A stretch of DNA of 64,000 nucleotides from Mortierella alpina (lineage: Eukaryota > Mortierellomycota > Mortierellomycetes > Mortierellales > Mortierellaceae), in contig JANATF010000004.1 of NCBI GenBank assembly GCA_029449245.1, forward strand, positions 2,418,001 through 2,482,000, given 5' to 3'. This document shows positions 35,001 to 46,636 of the stretch, piece after piece (position 1 is the stretch's first letter; each line of letters opens with the position of its first letter). Under the pieces are notes generated by a model, which saw only the letters and a list, made by a program, of their open reading frames with translations, was not told the DNA's origin and searched no databases. Both the position numbers and the translations under genes were made by a program.

Positions 35001-37429
35001 GCAGACTTGCCAGGCTCGCAATAATTGCTGCGATGCGTGGTGCCGCCATCTCTTCCGATGAATATTTACGGACTACACGGGCCAACTCATTACATCTGTC
35101 TTTGACCATCTCTGTCCATCGCGATCGAGATATGGTGCCCTGGGCGGAGTCCGACCTCGCAAGGTCTCGGTTCTCCTTCTTGATGGCTTCTTCTACTCGT
35201 CGCTGCTCATATCTGCGGAAACGACTCGGGGCAAGGAGCAAACGCAGGGCGTTCAAAGCGGTGTACTTGAACGATTTCTTGTAATGCGCCTGCGACCAAT
35301 GGTTATTCACCGACACTGCAGCTTGGCTTACATGAAGGGCGGCTGTGTGGCTGAGACCCCTGGGTGTAGGCTGGAAGGAATACCCTGCTGTCGCTACTTG
35401 CTCAGCAATGGCGGTCCAGAGTGGAGTGCTGTCAACCTTGCATGGTACGCTTGTCGAGGTGGTGTCGGAGCGAACATGAGTCAGTGTCTTCTTGATATAA
35501 TGGCTGGAAAGGATGCGGAATCGTTCATCCTGCAATGTTCTCGGAAGGCCTGCATTTTCCTCGATAGAGTTTTGGATGCCTTTGGTGATAGCGGCGACAC
35601 TAAGCGTGCTCTGGAACCCTTGTCGTTGGAACGGCTTTGGCACAAGGGACGATAGTTGAAATTGGTACATAGAGGGCCTCTCATCGTCGTTCCTGTAGGC
35701 ACCTCCTGCCGCGACCTATTGATGCAGACGATTTGATTCCATGAGTAGGCTAGACGATCAGCAAAGTGACATTGCGCCTTTCTTAGCAATGTCTTTCATA
35801 TTGGAGTTGCACGTACAATGATCGCTGTCATATGAGCGACGGTGAAAGCATCGGAAACAACTGGTGCCATCTCCCGTTGAACCCGCTGGACCTCTTCCAA
35901 TATCAACCCGTCGTTCTTCGTGGTGACGTGCTCCTCCCGAATGATTCTGTTGAACTTGGCGGTACAGATACGGAGCTGGGATTCGTCCTCTTCCGGTTCA
36001 TCTGCGAGAGTACTGATGTCGTTTAGAGTCTGAATATCAACAATCTGTGAGTCAGGACTCGGACCGCTGTCGTTGCCGGGGTCGTTTCCTTGCAACTGAC
36101 CCCAGAGATTCCTGTAATCCTCCTTGGGTTCGTTAGGGTCGGGGCGAGCAAAAGCAGATGCACCATCTCGACCCAATCCCCACTCTGCGGTCCAGATGGT
36201 GTAGAGCATCGACCGGAGGATGTCATGCCAAAGTTGGAGTCGTTCCTCTGACCGATGTGGCTGTATGCACATCTTCATTGAGCATGTGATGGCCGCTGAC
36301 ACTCCGTATATGATCTTGGCTGCGCGGTCAACGATGCCGTTAGGGAGAGTCTTCTTGCTCAATTCCCTTTTCAATATCTCCTCGTACGCCTCCCTCTGAA
36401 GCTCTTCCCTTGTTTTGTCCTTTGGGATCTTCCACAAGCGCTTGCTGATAAGTGCTGAGATAGACTTTTGCGAAAGCTCCTTGACTTTGAGCAGACTATA
36501 AAAAAGTAAAAAAAAAACAGTCGGTATTACGGCTTTAAAATCACCCCGAGATTCTTCTACTTTGTTTTCTTTTGATCTTTCGCGCTTACCAGGCGCATAT
36601 TAAAGCCTCTTTGTCTTTGGAATGATCGAGTGTGGAGCGCTTGCACTCGCGAGCATCTTCACGGAAGGTTGCGGCTGGTGTGGATTGTGGTGGTTGCGCG
36701 ATGTTCTTGACTGCAGGTGCTGGGCGGGGTGTTGTCTTTGTACAAGTCAAGACACTTATTGTTGAGACGCCACCAAAAGAGTCCTTGACCCAAAATAGCC
36801 CGATTGTCATATTGGGTGGTGACAACGCATGGTAGACTTGGGGGTGACGCGCGGAGGAGATGACAATGATATCGATGTTAAAAAACACCGCAGCAATCCA
36901 GATCAGCAAATCCGTCCGTGGGATATCGAGAGACCGAGAGTTTTCTGGGTCGACAATGAGCCGTACGCCGCCTTGATCAATCAAGTGGACGACCCATTGA
37001 CCTAATTGGACTTGTTGGCTCGGACTGGGGCCTTCGCTGCTGAGGAGCGGAACCAATCCAAGGCGTAAAAGCTTATCGTGCGCCTTCCTGATATCCTCGT
37101 TGAAAGAAACATTCTGCAGCTCGTCCCTCGCTCTCTCTAGTCGTTCTTGGAGCCGTGTATCTAACTGGCAGGGGTGATCCTTCGGTGGGCCTTGACTCCA
37201 CTCTTCCGGCCATACGACGCGGTCCCACAACGCTAATATAGCAAGAAAAACAGTGTCAGAAATTGTATGGAAGCTAGCTTGCTGCAGAAACAGGCCATGC
37301 GTGAAAATCGTGTGCAGAGAGTACCATACCTTGGACGCACAGAGGCGGGCTACGCAGTATCGGTGATGATGGTGCTACTACGTTGGTGGCGTCGGGTGGG
37401 CGAGCGTGCATAGTTTCTGCTGAAGACAT
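32074..37429 (-). CDS. Fanzor (eukaryotic TnpB-like RNA-guided nuclease), type Fanzor1-like, with long N-terminal extension
   Basis: Six exons (37429-37330, 37232-36590, 36495-35817, 35715-34181, 34091-33454, 33359-32074) join in phase to 1626 residues. RuvC-I is GGGDPGVRV with Asp1162. RuvC-II is ALTDEYNTS with Glu1490. The zinc finger is CVHC (1497/1500) and CTNPSC (1528/1533). RuvC-III is RPRDSNAAIGI with Asp1546. All three catalytic acids and the zinc ligands are present, and the frame is open, so the gene may be active. Upstream lie a segment LIFVDKNRIRLSGKLLPSG typical of fungal Fanzors, an acidic linker (about residues 755-805), and a first 280 residues unlike the nuclease. The in-frame stop sits in a perfect AG|GTAAGC donor. 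Splicing to 32030 would add a seventh exon ending at 32009. The Fanzor may alternatively start within exon 3 (ATG at 36437). Confidence 0.85.
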
Positions 37430-38426
37430 CTCGGAGAGGTGAAGAAAGGAAGCTTGTGCAGTAACTTGAGCTTTTGTAGTGGCGCTCGTCTCCTCATATC
37501 ACGTGGGTTGAACTCGAAACTCAGCGTTTCGGCTAGATCAGTAGCTCGGTTCGGGGTAAAGCCTTCCAAGTTTAGACTCTTCATGGCTAATACAAGCATA
37601 TTGGCAAGTTGTTTCGGGTAACGAGGACTATCACCTTCACTGTAACGTTACCTTAATCTTCATGATATGGTTTGCGGTAGACTCCAGCACTTGACTGAAG
37701 ATAGGCGATGCTCTACTCGTCACGAAGTTGCTTTGTTTCTCAATCTTGTAACTGTGCTCATCTACCCGCTAAACACGAAGGGACTGTAGTCTTTGTGATG
37801 GTGTTGGTAACTGATCTTTCTTGCAACGGCTTTGCCAGCAAAGTTGCAAGAGGGCATTGTGGATTGAATCTCGACCGAATCATGTTTACATGTATCGATC
37901 ACGGTGATGCGAACACAATTGTCGCGGCTTGCGTGAGACCGTGCTACCTCCTGTTGGAACACTCTAACGTCCTCAAGGTCATTTTGAGGCGTACATGTAC
38001 GAGAGAGAGAGAGGAGTTGTTTATTTAGGAGTGGTTATGCATGATGCAGGTCGGTGCGGTACCTGCTCAGGTCCTGCACTCAGGCTGCTGCTGTTGAGGA
38101 GATGACGCACTGCTCCTGACAAAGCTCCAGCCGACCTACTCACAATTTGTGTCACGTATGCGCGCCTACAAATGTAGCCGCAGTCTTGCTCTGCCAAAGC
38201 TCACCATAATTTTTGTTCTTGCTTCTCGTTTGCGTTCTTGTCCTTCTTGTCTTTGTAACCCCGCCTATTCTTCTTCACTCCTTCTACTGCCCATCACCTT
38301 TGCCCAGCCTTTTATATTATTCCCTTTCACACTACCTACTTGCCCTGCTTGACCCCAACGCCCACCACCGCAACCTTTCCTATAGTTCCCATTTTCTTTT
38401 TTTTCGTTAAATTCAACCAACTCAAC
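37430..38426. other. Intergenic region upstream of Fanzor and of the S8 protease (divergent)
   Basis: About 1 kb between divergent genes. It contains the 10-bp palindrome GTAACGTTAC near 37640 and a pyrimidine-rich, TATA-like stretch (TTTTATATTATT, about 38310) in front of the protease gene. The Fanzor element boundary should fall here, but I could not find matching terminal repeats by eye. Confidence 0.4.
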
Positions 38427-40282
38427 ATGCTTTTGAAACTCTCTGCTGTAGCCCTCTTTGTGGCCTCGTCCGCAGTGGCATTCCCTTCATTCATCCACTC
38501 TGAGAAGCTGGCACCCATCGTCTCGTCCTTGGACGCCGATGTCGTCCCTGACTCGTACGTCGTGGTCTTCAAGAGCGGTGTGCGTGCCGCTGACCACTCG
38601 CCCTGGGTCCACAGCCTCCACAAGCGCGACCTGTCCATGAACGGTATCTGGGACAACTTTGCCAGCGGCATCAAGCATGTTTACAACATGGATCAGTTCC
38701 AGGGAATTGCAGGTCGCTTCCGCCCTGATGTCCTTGAGGAGATTCGCAAGAACCCTGATGTAAGCAGTGTGATTTTTAACCACTTGCCCCCCCACCACCA
38801 CCACCGCCTCCTCCCTCCACTTGGGTGTGCTGATAACTGTAATGACGGATGTGTGGGCCATGCACCAGTCTTTTTTTTTTTTTCCCTTACGCAACCGGTT
38901 CTTATGGTCATCGTATTGTGTGCGGGTTTGCATGGACGCTTGCCTGCGTGTGAGCATTGTGGTGTAGTGTGCATACAAATGCTGTAATGACGTTTTGGGA
39001 CGAGAGCAGCCCCGTCAGCTGGTTGCCCCACCCGTCAGCTGGTGCACTCCCGTATTGAATGATAATGGTTCCATATTTGGATGTGAACAACGTTAATGCG
39101 CACTTCATTTTGTCGTCGATTGGTTTCGTCTTTCTGCGCGCCCGTCGCTCTGTGCCAAGCCCAGTTACGAATGCCAAATCGTACCATTGCCACTGCCTAC
39201 TTCGATCTCCTCGCTCTCCTCGCTCTCCTCTCTCTCTCACTCTCTCTCTACGCTGTCTTTGCTAATCAACTATCGTATTCGACGTGTGATGATGTGCCTC
39301 CTAGGTTGACTTTATCGAGCGCGATCAGATCCTCTATTCCTCTGAGATCAAGGTCCAGAACCGCGCACCTTGGGGGTTGGCCCGTATCTCGCACCGCAAG
39401 AGATTGACCCTCGGCACTTTCAACAAGTATGAGCACAACCCCAGCGGAGGCGAGGGCGTCTCTGTCTTTGTCATTGACACCGGCATCAACGTCGATCACA
39501 AGGAGTTTGAGGGCAGAGCCACCTGGGGTGCAACTATCCCCGACGGCGACCCCGACAGTGACGACAACGGACACGGTACCCACTGCGCTGGAACCATCGG
39601 AAGCAGGGCTTATGGTGTGTCCAAGAAAGCCAAGGTCGTTGCCGTCAAGGTTCTGCGGTCCAATGGATCAGGCACCTTGTCTGATGTTGCCAAGGGTGTC
39701 GAGTTTGCGGTCGATAGCCACTTGGCCCTCAAGTCCAAGCAGGGCGGAAAGTACAAGGGTTCGGTTGCCAACATGTCCCTTGGCGGTGGCAAGTCCCGTG
39801 CTCTCAACACCGCTGTTGCCAACGCCGTCAAGAGCGGCCTTCACTTTGCGGTCGCTGCCGGTAACGACAACCGCGACGCTTGCGACTACACACCTGCTGA
39901 TGTCGAGGCTGCCGTCACAGTCGGAGCTTCGACTTTGGATGATTCGCGTGCCTACTTTTCCAACTTTGGCCAGTGTGTCGATGTCTTTGCCCCAGGACTG
40001 AACATTGAGTCGACCTGGATCGGAGGTGACGACGTTAAGCGCACCATCTCTGGAACCTCGATGGCCTCACCTCACGTTGCCGGTCTCATTGCCTACTACC
40101 TTTCCTTGGCTCCCGAGAACTCGTCGGCCTTCCACACTGGATCGATGACGACTGAGGAGATGAAGAAGTTGCTGGTTGCTCACGGTACCCGTGACGTCCT
40201 CAGCGATGTTAAGGAAGGCTCCCCCAACATTCTCGTTTACAACAACGCTCTAGAGGACAAGGAGAAGTTCTATGCTTGGTAA
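38427..40282 (+). CDS. Secreted subtilisin-like serine protease (S8A, proteinase K type)
   Basis: Exons 38427-38759 and 39305-40282 give 436 residues. A signal peptide (about residues 1-18) precedes an I9 inhibitor propeptide (DSYVVVFKSGV, ending about residue 120). The catalytic domain has Asp169 in VIDTGI, His201 in GHGTHC, oxyanion Asn298 in AAGND and Ser363 in SGTSMASPH. All catalytic residues are intact. The enzyme should mature by autocleavage and act outside the cell or in the vacuole. The intron (545 nt) is much longer than usual here and contains a 20-bp-period repeat and a CT-rich tract. Codon bias is strong. Confidence 0.95.
39011..39043 (+). repeat. Short tandem repeat inside the protease intron
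   Basis: CCCGTCAGCTGGT occurs at 39011-39023 and again at 39031-39043, a 20-bp period. Confidence 0.7.
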
Positions 40283-40380
40283 ATGGACCAAACAAAAACA
40301 ACTACCTAGACCATCCCTTGGCAAAGATGGCAAAATGACATACGGCTCCAGGTCAACTGCGAGGCATTATGATGGCAATT

Positions 40381-40415
40381 TTACTACTACCACCACCACC
40401 ACTACCACCACCACC
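40381..40415 (+). repeat. ACC/ACT microsatellite
   Basis: A trinucleotide-repeat tract of ACC and ACT units lies in the 315-bp interval between the convergent protease and oxidase genes. Confidence 0.8.
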
Positions 40416-40597
40416 CGCCCACGGCAAATATAACAATAGAAAACGATTGTGCGTGCAGTTTATAAACAACGATTTTGCGAATTTGTCCTGATCGGTACAG
40501 CTAGAAATGCGTGCTCATGGGGTGCGAATAAGGCGCGTGCTTGCGTGCGTGCGTGGTGGTTTTCTTTTCCCTCGAAACTTATAGTTGTTGCTGTATC

Positions 40598-42527
40598 TTA
40601 GAGTCTAGAGCGAGCAGAGGTTCCGTGCTGGACGTGGTCGCGTGTGATATCAGAGATCTTACAACATCCCGCCAAGGCCATGGCCAATTCGAATTCCTGC
40701 TGGATTAAATTCAACGCCAGCGAAACACCGTCTTCGCCCTAAATATTTCATGTTCGCTTTAGTGTGAGCAAAGACGACGACGGGTCGTGTGGGCATAGCA
40801 CAGCACAACAATATATATACAAAAAGAAAAGTAGAACAAGCAACTTACGTCGTGAGCAAGGCCCCAAAGAATGGGACGTCCCAAAAAGACGGCTTTGGCG
40901 CCAAGTGCCAATGCCTTCAAGACATCTGTGCCTTTCCTGACGCCACCATCCAGATAAACCTCGACATTTCTACCCTTGACTGCATTCAAAACTTCAGGCA
41001 GTGCATCGATCTACAAAAGTGAAACAAGAGGTCCGTAATCCATTGCACAGTGAGAGAAGTATCTTCGAGGGGACCGTGCATACACAGCGCGGAGGAAAGA
41101 AAAAAAAACGACAAATTTGTTACCGTTGCCAGAACTCCATCCAATTGGCGACCTCCATGATTACTGACCAAGATTCCCTCGACTCCAATGTCTGCCGCCA
41201 GTTTGGCATCTTCTTCCGTCAAAACACCCTTGACGACTACAGGCAACTTGGTGATGGACCGCACCCAGGCAATGTCGTTCCAGTTTAATGTAGGGTCAAT
41301 TTGCGACACCACATAGGCAGCCAGGCTTGACTCTTGGCGCACCACCTTGATGTTTTTGCCCTCTGCCGCCTTAGCGGCAGCGGCTTCCTCAGCGGAGTCC
41401 TCCAAATCCAGAATAGTGGCCATGGTGACCTTGGAGTCTTTGGTCTCAAAGTTGGCCATCGTCATGTGCTTTGGCAGCTTGAACACATTTCGCACGTCAG
41501 CAAGTCGCCGACCCAAGAAGGGCGTGTCGACCGTAATGACTAAGGCTAGTACATATAGTAGATGTGTTCCAAGATAAAAAAAAGATGGCTCAAAACTCGT
41601 TAGCTTGTGAACCGATATCATGCAAGAAGAGTCGGAGAACTAATACTTCGTACAGGCAAAGAGACATGGCTCTAAATGCAACCTGTGTTTTTCTATCATC
41701 CAGTACCTTTGTAGCCCGCCTTTTCCACACGGCGGATCAACTTCTCGGTTGCGACCCGATCCTTGTACACATAGAGCTGGAACCAGTACAAGGGCAGACT
41801 AGGGCTGTCCTTGGCCACAGGGACCTCTTGCCCGGCCTCAATCGTATCCTCAGCCGAGGTGGTGGACCAGGACGAAAGGATCATGCACTTCTTGGCTTTG
41901 GCAGCCGCTAGGTGAGACAACAACAATAACAGCAGCAATTGGAAAGAGAAATGATGTCAGCACACCATTGGTGCAACGAGCACTATCGTGCAAGATGGTG
42001 CGGCGATGGGGAAGGTAGATGAGTCTTGCCAAACGCGACATGTCCAGGTAGCTCTCGGATGTACATGGAGGCACAAAGACCCCATATGTGTGCCTGTCTT
42101 ATCTATGCGGTATTATTGCGGTCTCACTCACCTCGGGCAGTGGCCTTTTCGCCCTCATCGTTGGCGAGACGCTGCATAGCCGTTGGCGCGATGCAGATCG
42201 GACTGCTGACGGTATGGCCTAGTAGACTGGTCTGGGTATCTACCTTGGACACATCCCGCAAGATCCTTGGACGGAGACGGAGTCTGTTGGGGGAGAGGGG
42301 GTAGTGAGTATCTCGCTACCACTGTGCTTCGAGGAAATACGTTTTAGGAGGGGGGGGGGGGGAATCTGCGCCTACCTCGAGAAGGCGTCTTGGTTGTCCT
42401 TCAGGGTCTGCATGTCGTTGGCACCGCTGCGGTAGTAGTCGAGCGCATTGAGGGCGAGGGTGCCATGGGCATTCTGCTCAAGGTCGGCGAGGGAGATGGG
42501 GATGAGCTGCTGGTGCTGGCGCGACAT
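40598..42527 (-). CDS. FMN-dependent 2-hydroxy-acid oxidase (glycolate/lactate oxidase type), peroxisomal
   Basis: Exons 42527-42376, 42283-42132, 41907-41707, 41545-41124, 41010-40849 and 40738-40598 give 409 residues. The fold is the FMN TIM barrel of the L-2-hydroxy-acid oxidase family: N-terminal [53 protein letters not shown], the catalytic His motif [10 protein letters not shown], then [18 protein letters not shown] and GRPILWGLA. The C-terminus SRL is a peroxisomal targeting signal 1. It should oxidise glycolate or another short 2-hydroxy acid to the 2-oxo acid, giving hydrogen peroxide. The exact substrate cannot be read from the sequence. It is divergent from COX19. Confidence 0.93.
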
Positions 42528-42988
42528 GGCTGAGGTCTGACGAGTGTGCTCAGGGTGGGGTGGTGGGAGAACGGGGCACGGGGATGTAGACGGGTATGGG
42601 GCAAGGGAAGAGAGATGTCGCCGGTGCTTAAAAGAGCGTTTTTTTCTTGACTCAGTGCCCGAGTCCGATGATCTACGGGCAGTACTCCGTACTCCCTAGT
42701 ACTACTCACTCCCTGCCGCCAGAGAGATCCAATCACGGGGTACGAGACGCGAAGCGTTTGGGCGGACGGACTGTCATTTTCTGATCACCCTCTGGCAGCG
42801 ACACCGGGCGCTGTTGATCCCGGATCAGATGCTTCCGTCTCGCCTCCTCGCATTCCCAAGCACTTTGTTCCTGTCTGCTTCTCCATCGCGTCCTGTTCTC
42901 CACACCGCCGTAGCTTGATTCTCCAGCGGAAACGACTAGCAGCAAACCCCTCATAGACCGGCTCTAATACTACGGCCCACTTACCACA
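42528..42988. promoter_or_regulatory. Shared divergent promoter of the oxidase and COX19 genes
   Basis: 461 bp between two divergent ATGs. No TATA box was seen. It includes a short inverted-repeat-like TACTCCGTACTCC/AGTACT cluster around 42684-42705. Confidence 0.45.
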
Positions 42989-43632
42989 ATGAGTTTCGGA
43001 CGACCACCAAGCTTCACAACGTTCTCGGCCCCCCCTCCAGATCGTGGCAGTTTCCCGCTTGATCACGATGGTATTGCACCGTGCACATGCGTGTCGCTGC
43101 GTTATACCTTATGGGAAGGAAGTCAAAGGGCGACAAAGACTCACCACAGCATTATATTTTTCACCTTTGTTGTCTGATGGGTGACAGGCGAGTGTAGTGT
43201 GTTCATGAAGGAGTATCTTGTATGTCTCAAAGAGAACCAGAACAACAATGGGAAATGCAGACACCTGTCCAAGAAGTACCTCAGCTGTCGCATGGAAAAG
43301 TAAGCCTGTCTCCCATTGTGTGCTTTTCTTGTGCTTTGCATGGTCCGAGATATTATCGTCGCATTTTTATTTGAGGGATCGGCAAACCCAAAACAGGACG
43401 CAAAACCAGCCATTGTTTAACCGTTTTCGAACGTTTCGCCAATTTGTCGCGGTACTCTACGTATAGGGGCCTCATGGGAAACGATAGCTTCAAGAATCTA
43501 GGCTTCCATGACGAGGATCAGGACAAGTCCGCGAACGCTACAGATGCCACAGCTTCGGCACAGTCATCAACGTCCTCGACAGCTGAGGGTGGACAGTCGC
43601 AATCATCACAAAAAGCAGCACCTGTATCATAA
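42989..43632 (+). CDS. COX19: Cytochrome c oxidase assembly protein Cox19
   Basis: Exons 42989-43070, 43188-43299 and 43467-43632 give 119 residues. The N-terminus MSFGRPPSF and then PPPDRGSFPLDHDGEC are diagnostic for Cox19. The twin CX9C motifs (CSVFMKEYLVC and CRHLSKKYLSC) form the CHCH hairpin that is oxidised in the mitochondrial intermembrane space. The motif GLMGNDSFKNLGF follows. A Ser/Gln/Ala-rich tail of about 40 residues is dispensable-looking. Cox19 works with Cox11 in copper delivery to cytochrome oxidase. Confidence 0.95.
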
Positions 43633-46600
43633 GAGCACCAAGCCGGATAAAAGAAAAGAAAAGAATATGTTGGTGGCAAAATGTCAACGAAATTGCCTGC
43701 GCGCGTAGAACTGGATGCATGATTCAAACTATATAGAGTGGGCGTATAGAGTATAGGGCCATTCAATGAAGAGAACCCCAGAACACGGCGCGGTCTAGAT
43801 CTTGTGGAATCAAAGTACTTTGTAGCAGATATACTCTCTTGCAATGCAGCCCTGACCTTTATGCGGGCTTGAACGTCTAGGATGAGACGAAAGAAGGCAA
43901 CGAGACAAAAGAGGTAGACAGACAGATGGGCAGCTATAGAGAGGGGGGAGAATGCAAAAGAGAAAACCAAACCTAGGCAAGATGCATGCGCGCATGAAAA
44001 AGGGAGCGCTGCTTACACCTGTCACTCATTTGTTCTTTTCTAGGTACTCTTCGATTTCAAACACAATGCAGAGAAGAGTACCAAGTGGCTAAACACCGTC
44101 GCCGTTGCGAGGTGGCGGAAGAAAATGTCGACTGAACGAAACACTGGGAGAGCCCAATATAACACAGTACGAGTTGAAAAATCAACGTTCAGAAAACAAG
44201 CATGCTTCGCCAGACAAAAAAAAAATGCATGTAGTTTTGGTTAGACTGCAGGCTTGCATATTTTTCTTTCTTTCCTTTTTTTTTTTTTTTTTAGGATTTT
44301 CTTCCGAGGTTTCCTGCGTTTGCCGTAGCCAAAAGACATTGATAGAGAGAGAGAGAGAGAGGTGCATGAATAGTTTGAAATGTCGACTTTGACAGCCAAG
44401 GCACTCCTGGTTGATCGAAGAACAAAGGGTGTCTCGTAAACAGCAACTCTAATCGTTTCCAGAAACATTTCTTGTCCATATTTCTGCGATCTGTGCTCTC
44501 GCCTCTGCGCAAAAACACAGTAGAACGCATTCTGCAGTTCTATACAGATCTCGATTTTTACCATCTTCTGTAGTCCTTCCGGATAACTATTCCTCACAGC
44601 CATATGTTTTTATTCATCGCTCTCAAGATCCATAGAGGGCATATAGGGAGTCGAAGGGGCCGAAGTTGCGCCGCAGTGACGCCTAGGTTTTAACAGCTTA
44701 CTGATGTCTTGCCGAGCAGGCAGGGAAGAAAGTTGCCGGATCGAACGAGTGAAGGGACAAGGAGAGGACAATCGAGGACGATCGAGGAGGTGAGTAGAGG
44801 AGGCAAGGAGAGACTTCGTATGTAGGCCTTTTACCGCGTCCATTGTATCGCCCTGAGATATCTTTTAGCACATGAAATAAGGACTCGCCTGCAGTATCAT
44901 AGAGCGTATGGTTTACAGGGGAGGAAATGGTAGAGAGGGAAAGACGCGTGCTTTGTCCTGAGAGCGCATCTCCTCCGTGGTCTGCATATTGGTGTGTTTG
45001 TTTTACAGTCTCACTTTGTTTTTTTGTCGCTGCTGAGTATACTCTGCACACGACTGTACAGTAATGTAATCCTCGCGATCTATACTTGCAGATCGGCGAA
45101 CAAGATCTACGCGACCTGGCGGAGAAGCAGAGTGGCCTTGTCTCCTATTTTTTGTCCAAAAAGATGCGAATGGAATAGGAGGCGCAGACCGTGGACAGAA
45201 AAAGCTTGATCCAAACAAAATGCATATACGAGCTGGAGATTAGCGGAACGCTGAACATGGCATTTCACCAGATATAAAGCATAACTGAAGTGTGGCGTTT
45301 ATCACCCGCCGCCATAGTAGTTTGAATATCTTTTGGTCCAAGTATCAAGCCCAGGGTAAATTGTGATTAAATGCTGCATGAACGTCCTTCTCAATCTTCA
45401 GAGTTCGTCTGCGTGATACTTGCAAAGACTATGTAGAAAGTATGAGTAGTTACGCCTGCCGCTACAATAATATCAGTTGCAATAGACAGAGTCCCACCGA
45501 GAGAACTCGGTTTGTTCATGCATTAGGGCCACACCTTCTCCTCGACCCGGATAGGGCGCAAACTTTAGCCATCCTCATTCGTCGGAGTGCTGCACTGCCA
45601 GTTTTGACGATATGATACGACGCCATGTAATGGTTCAGGAATAAAAAATATCAACAGTTTGAAAGTACGCAAAGCACTGCCGCCTTCACAATCGCTAGAC
45701 CATAGATCAAAACAACACGCCGACCTTCTTTCTTCATTATTTCAACCACTTTCCTTTCGTGTTCCCAAAGCCTTCAGACCTTGCCACTCTTCTTCTTCGG
45801 TTAATATTACTCACGCTTCCGCTCAGTCTCGCCCTGAGACACGCTTATAACTCCCCATCGCAATCGGTGGACGCTGCGCCTCGGTGAATTCTCATCGTCT
45901 TGAAGTGCTTCCAAATCGACCGAGCAGAACGATCACGACGCATTCAAGTACAGAGAGCATCAGATCGACGTTAGGTGAGAAGGAACTTGGTTTATGAGGT
46001 TGCATAACCACTGGATACCATTCGAAAAGGTGCTCGGAGTTATTGCGGAGATATTACAGTGTTGCTGCCCCTACGAATTTGGCATTCACCATTGGCCAGC
46101 GGGCTTTACAAAGCACATGTAGATGGTTATTGACTGCAACCCCTATCCTCGTCGGGATGCGGTGTCGCTGTCCATGTGCCCATACACTATTCTCTGCTCC
46201 TATCCGGGACATAGGAGGTTTTAAGATTTAAGAAACCGCTAGGCTCGATTTTTGCAGTGGTAGTTCAGTTACTTGCCTCAGCCCAGTGAATTGCTCTTCG
46301 AACAGAAAACACCCTGAGTGCATCAACGACTCGCCCTTGGGCGAGCACGGGGCACAGTCCCCTTGATATCTGCTTGAAAACTTCATCCTCTGTATGCTTG
46401 CATGAGTAGCCACGCTCAGCCTGCATGCTCGTTCGTTTTTCTGCCACTATATATCCTCATACAAGTGAACTCTTTGTAAATGGTACATCTCGCTTTGCTT
46501 TGCGGTATATTTGTTTTTGTTTTTGCTTTTTTTTTTCGGATAGTCACTTCCGATTGAGCGCAGACGCGGGGTAAGCCAGCTTAACTTCCATCATTCTAAA

Positions 46601-46636
46601 GCAGGTTGCTCTTGCTCGCTTAGCAAAATAGAGTTC
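43633..46636. other. Long intergenic region, no gene recognised
   Basis: About 3 kb. It contains a GA microsatellite near 44343-44362, a poly-T run near 44278-44293 and scattered short frames. The minus-strand frame 44843-44610 begins like a mitochondrial presequence (LHTKSLLASSTHLLDRPRL) but ends after 77 codons without a recognisable domain. Confidence 0.45.
46448..46454 (+). promoter_or_regulatory. Possible TATA box of the orphan gene at 46637
   Basis: TATATAT, 183 bp upstream of the ATG. Confidence 0.4.

Noticed and set aside
36586-37230. A functional OTU deubiquitinase domain at the start of the Fanzor gene
   Set aside because: The hydrophobic pattern is only loosely OTU-like, and no DGNC-type catalytic Cys motif or matching His is visible.
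44610-44843. A minus-strand frame beginning like a mitochondrial presequence
   Set aside because: No downstream exon with a recognisable domain could be joined, and the only nearby acceptor would leave an 18-nt intron.
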